Assembly (NCBI GenBank): GCA_025964055.1
Contig: JAOPZP010000466.1
Coordinates: forward strand, 1 to 6,176
Source of the DNA: Conexibacter sp.
GTDB lineage: Bacteria > Actinomycetota > Thermoleophilia > Solirubrobacterales > Solirubrobacteraceae
Length of the DNA stretch: 6,176 nucleotides
Direction of reading: 5' to 3'
Made by a program: the position numbers and the translations under genes
Part shown: one piece after another, positions 1 through 6,176 of the stretch
Layout of the letters: each line of letters opens with the position of its first letter
Position numbering within the stretch: position 1 is the first letter of the stretch
The notes under the pieces: model-generated
What the model was told of the DNA's origin: nothing
What the model saw: only the letters and a program-made list of their open reading frames with translations
Databases searched by the model: none

Positions 1-60
1 GCCACCGCCCCGCCAGGCCAGCAGGCCGGCGACCACCGCCAGCTGCAGCGCGACGAGCAC
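1..60 (-). CDS. Possible N-terminal part of a membrane protein, cut by the left edge; start unclear
   Basis: Read leftwards on the minus strand from the GTG at 60, the frame gives VLVALQLAVVAGLLAWRGGG, a hydrophobic stretch that looks like one transmembrane helix; 19 of its 20 codons end in G or C. The same frame continues upstream to about 120 as a basic segment (RRRGLKPR, then PARR before the helix), which would suit a cytoplasmic N-terminus. No ATG, GTG or TTG lies in this frame between 60 and 240, and no Shine-Dalgarno sequence precedes the GTG at 60, so the true start is unknown. It follows the FprA gene on the same strand and may share its transcript. Too little is present to assign a family, and a chance open frame cannot be excluded. 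Confidence 0.35.
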   Translation of the reverse strand, partial: MLVALQLAVVAGLLAWRGGG

Positions 61-182
61 CGCGACGCGCCGGGCCGGGAAGGCGCCGGGTGCGCGCGGC
101 TTCAGGCCGCGGCGCCGGGGTCGTGCACGATGGGGGTCGGAGCCGGAGACGGGACCGCCAACCGTACCGCCGTGGACGCCGC

Positions 183-1598
183 TCAGCGGCTGCTGGTCGC
201 GCGCGAGCGCTCGACCAGCTCGGCCAGGCGCACGATCTTGACGCGCGGGCGGCCGTGCGGCTCGCCGCTCGTCTTCTCGTGCTCGTCGATCGCCTGCCAC
301 CCCTCCCAGGTGACCGCGTCCGGCGCGCGCTCGGCGTAGAAGGCCGCGATCGCCTCCGGGTCCGGCAGCGCGGGCACGTTGAGCACATCCGCGTCGCGAT
401 CGGCGAGGATCTTGGCCACGGTGTCGGCCGCGTCCTTCTTGTTGGTGCCGATCACGCCGGACGGCCCGCGCTTGATCCAGCCGACGACGTACTCGCCGTG
501 GTGGGCGTCGCCCGCCTCGCTGCAGACGCGGCCGCCCTCGTTGCGGATCAGCCCGCGCCGGTCGTCGAACGGCACGTCGTCGACGGGCCGGCCGCGATAG
601 CCGATCGAGCGCAGCACGAGGCCGGCCTCGATGACCTCCTCCTCGCCGGTCGGCACGGCGCGCAGCCCGCCGCCGTCGGTCGGCTCGATGCGGTTCTTGA
701 CGACGCGCACGCCGGTGACCGGGCCGTCTTCGCCCTCGCCGAGGATCTCGACGGGCGAGCGCAGGAAGCGCAGGACGATGCGGTGGCTGGCGTCCTTGGG
801 CCCCGACTCCGCATAGGCGCGCAGGATCTCCACGTTCTTGCGCGCGGTGATGTCGGCGTCCTCCTCCAGCCAGCGGGCGCTGTGCTCGTCGAGCTCGAGG
901 TCGGTGGCGTCGACCTCGACGCCGGCGCGCTGCAGGTCGGCCAGCTCGCGCAGCTCGGGGTTGGTGAACGCGGCCTGCGCAGGACCGCGGCGCCCGAGCA
1001 GCACGACCTCCTGCACCTGCGCGGCCGACAGCACCTCGATCGCGTGGTCGGCCGTGTCGGTCGGCGCGAGCTCCTCCGGGTGCAGGACCAGCATGCGCGC
1101 GACGTCGATCGCGACGTTCCCGTTCCCGATCACCACGGCGCGCGACACCGACAGGTCGTACTCGTGGTCGGCGGCGTCGGGGTGGCCGTTGTACCAGGCC
1201 ACGAAGTGCGTGGCGGCGTGCGAGCCGGGGCGGTTCTCGCCGGGGATCCCGAGCCGGTTGTCGTCGGACGTGCCGAGCGCGTAGAGCACGACGTGGTAGC
1301 GCTCCAGGAGCTCGGCGCGGGTGACGTCGGCGCCCAGCCGCACGCCGCCGAAGAAGCGGAAGCCCGGCTTCCTGGCCGTCTTCTCGTAGACGCGCGTCAC
1401 CGCCTTGATCTTGGGGTGGTCGGGCGCGACGCCCGCGCGCACGAGGCCGAACGGCGTCGGCAGCGCGTCGAGCAGGTCGACCTCGAGACCGGCGTTGAGC
1501 AGCTGGTCGGCGGCGTAGAAGCCGGACGGGCCGGCGCCGATGATCACGGCGCGCAGCGGCGCCGCGGGGGCAGGGCGAGGAGCGGGGGCGTCAGACAT
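183..1598 (-). CDS. fprA: FprA-type ferredoxin-NADP+ reductase (adrenodoxin reductase family)
   Basis: A cytosolic FAD flavoenzyme of 471 aa that should move electrons between NADP(H) and ferredoxin; the partner ferredoxin is not in this window. Seen in the sequence: FAD-binding GAGPSGFYA (residues 21-29), PFGLVRAGVAPDHP (49-62), the NADP-binding GNGNVAIDVAR (158-168), LLGRRGPAQAAFT (200-212), and the family-typical GWIKRGPSGVIGTNK (373-387). The C-terminus has WEGWQAIDEHE and GRPRVKI, also usual for actinobacterial FprA, and the length is close to the roughly 456 aa of the mycobacterial enzyme. The frame is open to a GTG at 1655, but that extension runs into the large inverted repeat at 1633-1685 and adds no recognisable sequence. 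The ATG at 1598 puts the FAD motif about 20 residues in, as usual. A GGTGGAG sits directly against this ATG, closer than a normal ribosome site, so a GTG at 1604 remains possible. Function is sure; the start is less so. Confidence 0.93.
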   Translation of the reverse strand: MSDAPAPRPAPAAPLRAVIIGAGPSGFYAADQLLNAGLEVDLLDALPTPFGLVRAGVAPDHPKIKAVTRVYEKTARKPGFRFFGGVRLGADVTRAELLERYHVVLYALGTSDDNRLGIPGENRPGSHAATHFVAWYNGHPDAADHEYDLSVSRAVVIGNGNVAIDVARMLVLHPEELAPTDTADHAIEVLSAAQVQEVVLLGRRGPAQAAFTNPELRELADLQRAGVEVDATDLELDEHSARWLEEDADITARKNVEILRAYAESGPKDASHRIVLRFLRSPVEILGEGEDGPVTGVRVVKNRIEPTDGGGLRAVPTGEEEVIEAGLVLRSIGYRGRPVDDVPFDDRRGLIRNEGGRVCSEAGDAHHGEYVVGWIKRGPSGVIGTNKKDAADTVAKILADRDADVLNVPALPDPEAIAAFYAERAPDAVTWEGWQAIDEHEKTSGEPHGRPRVKIVRLAELVERSRATSSR

Positions 1599-1632
1599 CT
1601 CCACCCATTTTCGCGCATCCGGACCCGCGGTC

Positions 1633-1685
1633 GCGTCGCGGGACGGCTGGACCACCGCGGCGGTGGCTCAGTCGTCCCTCGACGC
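1633..1685 (-). terminator. 53-nt imperfect inverted repeat after the ABC permease; candidate terminator or attenuator
   Basis: Pairing position i with 3318-i gives 22 Watson-Crick pairs over 26 positions without any bulge: 1633-1638 with 1680-1685, 1640-1645 with 1673-1678, 1647-1649 with 1669-1671, and 1652-1658 with 1660-1666, centred on 1659. In the minus-strand RNA the other four positions are one G-U wobble and three mismatches. The structure begins 8 nt after the permease stop codon and ends about 35 nt before the FprA ATG. No U tract follows it, so it is not a classical intrinsic terminator, although high-GC actinobacteria often lack the tract. It may end or weaken transcription of the ABC operon, protect its 3' end, or act in the FprA leader. 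Confidence 0.6.
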
Positions 1686-1693
1686 TGCAAGCG

Positions 1694-2490
1694 CTAGGAC
1701 TTGATCGAGCGCTGGTACTGCAGCACCGCCAGCGGCGCGCAGACCACGACGATCGCGACCGCCCAGATCAAGGTGTAGGCGATCGGGTGCGCGATCGGCC
1801 ACACGCTGCCGGGCGGCGCGATCCCGCCGGGGTTGCCGAACAGGTGGCGCAGGGAGTTGGCCAGCGACGACGTCGGGTTCCACTCGGCGATCGTCTTCAG
1901 GACGCCGGGGAGCGTGCTCGTCGGCACGAACGTCGAGGCGATGAACGTGATCGGGAAGATCGCGATGAACGCCACGCCCTGCACGGCCTCCGGCGTCGAG
2001 ACCAGGCTCCCCAGCAGCACGCCGATCCAGATGATCGCGAACGAGAAGCCGAGCATGAGCCCGTAGGCGCCCAGGATGTCGAGGAAGCCGGAGTGGATCC
2101 GCCAGCCGACGACGAAGCCGGTCGCCGACATGAACGCGATCGGCAGCAGCGCGCGGATCAGGTTGGCCACCGAGTGGCCCGCGAGCACGCTGGCGCGCGG
2201 GATCGGCAGCGAGTGGAAGCGGTCGATCGCGCCGTTGTTGCGGTCGGCCGACAGCGACATCGCCACGCCGAAGGCGCCGAAGACGATCGTCTGGGCGAAG
2301 ATCCCGCCCATCAGGAACTCCTTGTAGCTCCCGCCGCCGGGCACGGCGATCGCGCCGCCGAAGACGAACGCGAACAGCAGGACGAACATGACCGGCTGGA
2401 TCGTCGCGTCCGACAGCGCCTCCGGCTGGCGGCGCATGTGCTTGAGGCCGCGGCGGGCGATCACCCAGGTGTCGCTGAGGAAGGTGTTGC

Positions 2491-2494
<4 letters not shown>
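1694..2494 (-). CDS. ABC-2 type exporter permease, DrrB-like
   Basis: The membrane subunit (266 aa) of an ABC exporter, working with the ATPase encoded just upstream. It has about six predicted membrane spans, near residues 33-50, 63-82, 115-132, 138-162, 170-193 and 236-256. Between spans 2 and 3 is the conserved cytoplasmic segment DRFHSLPIPRASVLAG (91-106), typical of ABC-2/DrrB permeases, where the ATPase is thought to dock. The start ATG overlaps the ATPase stop as ATGA, which suggests translational coupling. A GGAG (minus strand, 2503-2506) lies 8 nt before the ATG, supporting this start. DrrB relatives export daunorubicin-like drugs or other lipophilic compounds, but no biosynthetic gene is visible here, so the substrate is unknown. 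The long inverted repeat lies directly after its stop codon. Confidence 0.92.
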
Positions 2495-3489
<995 letters not shown>

Positions 3490-3585
3490 CGACCTCGCAG
3501 CCTGTCATGCCGGGTCGGGGATTCCGGTGAGGGTAACCCCACCATGACCCGAGAGCGCCCTTGCACCGGCCCGTACGATCGGTCG
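3490..3585. promoter_or_regulatory. Divergent intergenic region between the ABC operon and the molybdoenzyme operon
   Basis: This 96-bp gap must hold the promoters of both divergent operons. It contains an 18-bp pseudo-palindrome at 3526-3543 (GGTGAGGGTAACCCCACC, 14 of 18 positions symmetric), flanked by an inverted pair CGGGTC (3511-3516) and GACCCG (3546-3551). On the minus strand the palindrome includes TACCCT, a possible -10 for the ABC operon, though no good -35 is seen. The plus-strand promoter lies further right, at 3574-3579. The palindrome is a candidate operator; no regulator gene is adjacent. Confidence 0.45.
3574..3579 (+). promoter_or_regulatory. -10 element TACGAT, leaderless promoter of the molybdoenzyme operon
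   Basis: TACGAT fits the TANNNT -10 consensus and ends exactly 6 nt before the A of the ATG at 3586, so transcription would begin at the start codon. No Shine-Dalgarno sequence precedes that ATG, which agrees with a leaderless mRNA. No clear -35 hexamer is seen at 16-19 nt upstream. Confidence 0.55.
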
Positions 3586-4188
3586 ATGAGCCCCATCTCC
3601 CGAGGCTTCCATGGACGCCGCCGCGACGTCGACCCCGCACGCGTCCCGCCCGGGCAGTACGTCGTCGACGACTTCCCCGTCCTCTCGGCCGGCCCGACGC
3701 CCCGCACGCCGCTGGACGCCTGGAGCTTCGCGATCGGCGGGATGGCCGACGCGGGCGCCGCATGGTCGTGGGAGGAGTTCAACGCCCTGCCGCAGGAGAC
3801 GTTCACCGTCGACATCCACTGCGTGACGAAGTGGTCCAAGCTCGGCACGACCTGGACGGGCGTCTCGGTCGACACGCTCCTGGACCACGTCGACTCCGCG
3901 GCGGAGTTCGTCACCGCCTGGTCGGACGGCGACTACACCACCAACTTGGCGCTCGAGGACATCACCGACGGCCAGGCGTGGGTCGTGCACACCTTCGAGG
4001 GCGAGCCGCTGGCGCCCGAGCACGGCGGCCCGGCCCGCCTGCTGGTCCCGCATCTGTACTTCTGGAAGAGCGCGAAGTGGGTGCGCGGGCTGACGCTGAC
4101 GCTCGACGACGAGCCCGGCTTCTGGGAGGCCGCCGGGTACCACAACCACGGCGACCCGTTCAAGGAGCAGCGGTATTGGAGCGACTGA
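3586..4188 (+). CDS. Sulfite-oxidase-like molybdopterin-dependent oxidoreductase (cytosolic)
   Basis: A 200-aa single-domain molybdopterin enzyme of the sulfite oxidase superfamily (COG2041-like). Cys79 in DIHCVTKWS (76-84) is the expected molybdenum ligand. Other family segments are PPGQYVVDDFPVLSAGPTP (21-39), GGPARLLVPHLYFWKSAKW (147-165) and the C-terminal GYHNHGDPF. There is no Tat or Sec signal, no haem domain and no dimerisation domain, so it should act in the cytoplasm, unlike periplasmic MsrP or classical sulfite oxidase. The substrate is unknown; sulfite or an oxidised sulfur or nitrogen compound are guesses. The ATG at 3586 is chosen because a -10 element lies at leaderless distance; an in-frame ATG at 3544 (214 aa) has a GAGG 11 nt upstream and is the alternative. 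The next gene overlaps its end and probably supplies or removes electrons. Confidence 0.9.
   Translation: MSPISRGFHGRRRDVDPARVPPGQYVVDDFPVLSAGPTPRTPLDAWSFAIGGMADAGAAWSWEEFNALPQETFTVDIHCVTKWSKLGTTWTGVSVDTLLDHVDSAAEFVTAWSDGDYTTNLALEDITDGQAWVVHTFEGEPLAPEHGGPARLLVPHLYFWKSAKWVRGLTLTLDDEPGFWEAAGYHNHGDPFKEQRYWSD
4162..4167 (+). promoter_or_regulatory. Shine-Dalgarno AAGGAG that sets the TTG start of the reductase
   Basis: AAGGAG lies within the last codons of the molybdoenzyme gene, 8 nt before the TTG at 4176, which is ideal spacing. It is the strongest ribosome site seen in the window and decides the reductase start. Confidence 0.8.
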
Positions 4189-4925
4189 GCGCGGGCCGGG
4201 TCCCGATCGTCTGGCGCACCGCCACGGTGCGTGGGATCGTCGACGAGACCGCCCACGCCCGGACCCTCGTGCTCGACGTCCCCGGCTGGCCCGGCCACGT
4301 CGCCGGCCAGCACGTCGACGTCCGGCTGACCGCCGGCGACGGCTACCAGGCCGAGCGGTCCTACTCGATCGCCTCGGCGCCCGAGACGGGCATGCTCGCG
4401 CTGACCGTCGAGCGGATCGACGACGGCGAGGTCTCGCCCTACCTCTGCGGCGACGTGCTGGTCGGCGATCCGCTGGAGCTGCGCGGGCCGATCGGCCGGC
4501 CGTTCACCTGGCGGGTGAGCGACGGCGGACCGCTGCTGCTGGTCGCCGGCGGGTCGGGGCTGGTGCCGCTCATGGCGATGCTGCGCCACCGGGCCGCCGA
4601 GGGCAGCGACGTCGCGGCGCACCTGCTCGTCTCCAGCCGCGGCTGGGACGACGTGCTCTACCGCGACGAGCTCGGGCGCCTGGCGCCGGCGCCTGGCCTG
4701 GACATCACCTACACCTTGACCCGGCAGCGGCCCGCGGGCTGGACGGGCTTCGCACGCCGCGTGGACGGCGAGATGCTCGTGGCCGTGGCCCCACCGGTGC
4801 CGGCGACGCCCCGGATCTTCGTGTGCGGGCCGACGCCGTTCGTCGAGCACGTCGCCGACGCGCTCGTCGGGCTGGGCTACCCGCCGCAGACGATCCACGC
4901 CGAGCGGTTCGGGCCGACCGGCTGA
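4176..4925 (+). CDS. FAD/NAD(P)H oxidoreductase (ferredoxin reductase-like), partner of the molybdoenzyme
   Basis: A 249-aa flavin reductase of the FNR superfamily. FAD-binding domain: RSYSIAS (61-67) and GPIGRPF (104-110). NAD(P)-binding domain: LLVAGGSGLVPLMAML (121-136), YTLTR (179-183), FVCGPTPFVE (215-224), and the terminal HAERFG (241-246). There is no plant-type [2Fe-2S] domain at either end, so electrons must pass directly to a partner or through a separate carrier. The TTG start has AAGGAG 8 nt upstream and overlaps the molybdoenzyme stop by 13 nt, so the two are probably translationally coupled. Inferred role: electron exchange between NAD(P)H and the Mo enzyme in the cytoplasm. Pairs of this kind occur in other actinobacteria. 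A general flavodoxin or ferredoxin reductase is the alternative. Confidence 0.88.
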   Translation: MERLSAGRVPIVWRTATVRGIVDETAHARTLVLDVPGWPGHVAGQHVDVRLTAGDGYQAERSYSIASAPETGMLALTVERIDDGEVSPYLCGDVLVGDPLELRGPIGRPFTWRVSDGGPLLLVAGGSGLVPLMAMLRHRAAEGSDVAAHLLVSSRGWDDVLYRDELGRLAPAPGLDITYTLTRQRPAGWTGFARRVDGEMLVAVAPPVPATPRIFVCGPTPFVEHVADALVGLGYPPQTIHAERFGPTG

Positions 4926-4950
4926 GGGTGCCGCGCGAGGCCCCCTCGGT
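4921..4950 (+). terminator. Hairpin overlapping the reductase stop codon; candidate terminator
   Basis: GAGGG (4924-4928) pairs with CCCTC (4943-4947), then after one mismatch GCC (4930-4932) pairs with GGC (4939-4941), with a 6-nt loop. C4922-G4949 and two G-U pairs extend the base of the stem. The stem includes the TGA stop. A short TTTT (4965-4968) lies about 15 nt past the stem, too far for a classical U tract. It sits at the end of the two-gene operon, where a terminator is expected before the next promoter. Confidence 0.5.
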
Positions 4951-4992
4951 ACGACCGCGACACGTTTTCCGACCCCGCGCCGCTCGCTCGCC

Positions 4993-4998
4993 TAGAGT
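4993..4998 (+). promoter_or_regulatory. -10 element TAGAGT, leaderless promoter of the AAA/LuxR-type regulator
   Basis: TAGAGT fits TANNNT and ends exactly 6 nt before the GTG at 5005, the same geometry as the promoter at 3574. No Shine-Dalgarno sequence precedes the GTG. A -35 match at normal spacing is not evident. The remainder of the 79-bp gap holds the hairpin at 4921-4950. Confidence 0.6.
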
Positions 4999-5004
4999 TG
5001 CGCC

Positions 5005-6176
5005 GTGTCCCTCATCGGTCGCGCGCCAGAGCTCACCGCCTTGTCTCGCGCGTGCGCGCGGGCGCGGGAGGGCGCGCCGAGTGCCGTCGGGGTCCTCGGC
5101 CCGGCCGGCTTCGGCAAGACCGCGCTGCTGCACTCCGCGTCCACCTCGGCCCGCGGTGCGGGGTTCCTGGTGGCCTCGGCGTGCGCGGCGGCGCACGAGC
5201 AGGCGGTGCCGTTCGCCCCGCTGAGGCGGGCGCTCGAGGAGCAGGTCGCCCGGCTCGGCCCCGCGCGCGTGGCGGTCGCCGGCCCGCTGCTGGGCGCGGT
5301 CGTCCCGGCCGCCCAGGGCGACGTCGACGCCGAGGTCGGCGGTCCCGCCGAGCGCCACCGAATCCACGACGCGGTCCGCGCGCTGCTGGAGCAGCTCGGC
5401 CACGAGCGACCCGTCGCGCTCGTCCTCGACGACGCGCACCTGGCCGACGAGGCCTCGATCGAGGCGCTGTCGGCGCTGCTGCGACGGCCGCCGTCCGGAC
5501 CGGTCCTCGTGATCGTGGGGATGGAGCCGGGAGCGATCGCCGAGCGGCTGCTCGCCGCCGGTCGCGACGCGCCCGGCTGGGAGGAGCTGACGCTCGGCGG
5601 GCTGCACGGCGACGAGGCCGCGGCGCTCGTCCCCCGCCGCCTGAGCGCCGACGACCGGGCGGGCGTCCTGGCGGCCGCCGGGGACAGCCCGCTGCTGCTC
5701 GGCGAGCTGGCGCGCGGCGCGGGCGACACGCTGGACGGGGTCGTCGCCGGCGAGCTGGCGGCCCTGGCCCCGGATGCGCGCGCGCTGGCCGAGGGCGCCT
5801 CGGCCGTGGGCGACCCCTTCGACCTCGACGTGGCCGCCGCCGCGGCGGGCCTCTCCCGCGACGCCGCCACGACGGCGGCCACCGCGCTGGTCATGACGGG
5901 CGTCGTCCGCCGGGCCCAGCGGGCGCGCATCCTGCGGTTCCGCCATCCGCTGGTGCAGCGGGCGATCGCCGGCGCCATGGCGCCGGAGGCCCGCCGCCTC
6001 GCCCACGACCGCGCGGCCTTCGCGCTGCTGGCCATGGGCGCGGAGCCGGCCGTGGTCGCCTACCACGTCGAGCAGTTCGCGCAGCCGGGCGACGAGGGCG
6101 CCGGGGCGATGCTGGTGGCGGCCGCGGAGGCGGCGGGCGATCGGTCGCCGGGGGCGGCGGCGCACTGGTACGCGGC
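5005..6176 (+). CDS. Large AAA ATPase regulator, probably LuxR family (LAL type), cut by the right edge
   Basis: The first 390 residues of an open frame that leaves the window without a stop. The start MSLIGRAPEL is typical of LAL-type regulators. Walker A GPAGFGKTALL lies at 32-42 and Walker B ALVLDDAHLAD at 138-148. AGDSPLLLGELA (225-236) matches the family's GGNPLFLEELA-type segment, and RFRHPLVQRAI (311-321) its conserved RFRHPLVREAV-type segment. The C-terminal part visible here (YHVEQFAQPGDEG, then AAEAAG) looks like the beginning of the helical repeat region. Family members run to about 900 aa and end in a LuxR helix-turn-helix, which would lie outside the window, so the regulator call is inferred. 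In the family, ATP and often a small effector control DNA binding. The GTG start is supported by the leaderless -10 element and by family alignment. The target genes are unknown. Confidence 0.85.
   Translation, partial: MSLIGRAPELTALSRACARAREGAPSAVGVLGPAGFGKTALLHSASTSARGAGFLVASACAAAHEQAVPFAPLRRALEEQVARLGPARVAVAGPLLGAVVPAAQGDVDAEVGGPAERHRIHDAVRALLEQLGHERPVALVLDDAHLADEASIEALSALLRRPPSGPVLVIVGMEPGAIAERLLAAGRDAPGWEELTLGGLHGDEAAALVPRRLSADDRAGVLAAAGDSPLLLGELARGAGDTLDGVVAGELAALAPDARALAEGASAVGDPFDLDVAAAAAGLSRDAATTAATALVMTGVVRRAQRARILRFRHPLVQRAIAGAMAPEARRLAHDRAAFALLAMGAEPAVVAYHVEQFAQPGDEGAGAMLVAAAEAAGDRSPGAAAHWYA

Noticed and set aside
82..116. GC-rich hairpin (CGCGGC 95-100 with GCCGCG 106-111, loop TTCAG) downstream of fprA
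   Set aside because: The stem is only 6 bp with an asymmetric extension and no U tract, and it may lie within the coding start of the next gene; too weak to call a terminator.
90..1697. Long plus-strand open frame opposite fprA
   Set aside because: It is the antisense shadow of a well-supported FprA gene; the translation is rich in Arg, Ala, Asp and Val, with no recognisable domain.
3561..3579. TTGCAC (3561-3566) as a -35 for the TACGAT promoter
   Set aside because: The spacer would be only 7 nt, far from the usual 16-19.
3505..4149. Minus-strand open frame opposite the molybdoenzyme gene
   Set aside because: No domain, and the opposite strand encodes a conserved protein with its Mo-ligand cysteine.
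4705..6165. Long minus-strand open frames opposite the AAA regulator
   Set aside because: Arg/Gly/Ala-rich composition; the plus strand has Walker A and B and other family motifs through the same stretch.

Overview
The window is very GC-rich, with codons almost always ending in G or C and long antisense open frames, as expected of a high-GC actinobacterium. The protein types (FprA-like reductase, DrrAB-like ABC exporter, cytosolic sulfite-oxidase-like molybdoenzyme with a flavin reductase, large AAA/LuxR-type regulator) fit Actinomycetota, possibly a Thermoleophilia/Solirubrobacterales relative. That placement is inferred from composition and gene content, not from a marker gene.

Layout. The left edge (1-182) appears to hold the start of a membrane protein on the minus strand, cut by the window, with no clear start codon. 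Next, on the minus strand, is an FprA-type ferredoxin-NADP+ reductase (183-1598). Upstream of it is a 53-nt, bulge-free imperfect inverted repeat (1633-1685), just past the end of a two-gene minus-strand ABC export operon: permease (1694-2494) and DrrA-like ATPase (2491-3489), joined by an ATGA overlap. A 96-bp divergent intergenic region (3490-3585) separates this operon from a plus-strand pair: a 200-aa sulfite-oxidase-like molybdopterin enzyme (3586-4188) and an FAD/NAD(P)H reductase (4176-4925). The reductase starts at a TTG inside the end of the upstream gene, behind a strong Shine-Dalgarno sequence. A hairpin overlaps the reductase stop codon. After 79 bp, a large AAA ATPase regulator starts at a GTG at 5005 and runs off the right edge.

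How it works together. The ABC pair should export a hydrophobic compound, using ATP hydrolysed by the cytosolic subunit. The molybdoenzyme and reductase probably form one electron-transfer unit in the cytoplasm, the reductase passing electrons between NAD(P)H and the Mo centre. FprA is a separate ferredoxin/NADP(H) flavoenzyme. I see no sequence link that makes the whole window one system.

The most interesting signals are regulatory. Two plus-strand genes have a TANNNT -10 element ending exactly 6 nt before the start codon, which points to leaderless transcripts. The long inverted repeat at 1633-1685 and a pseudo-palindrome in the divergent promoter region are the other two. I found no CRISPR array, tRNA, rRNA or insertion sequence.
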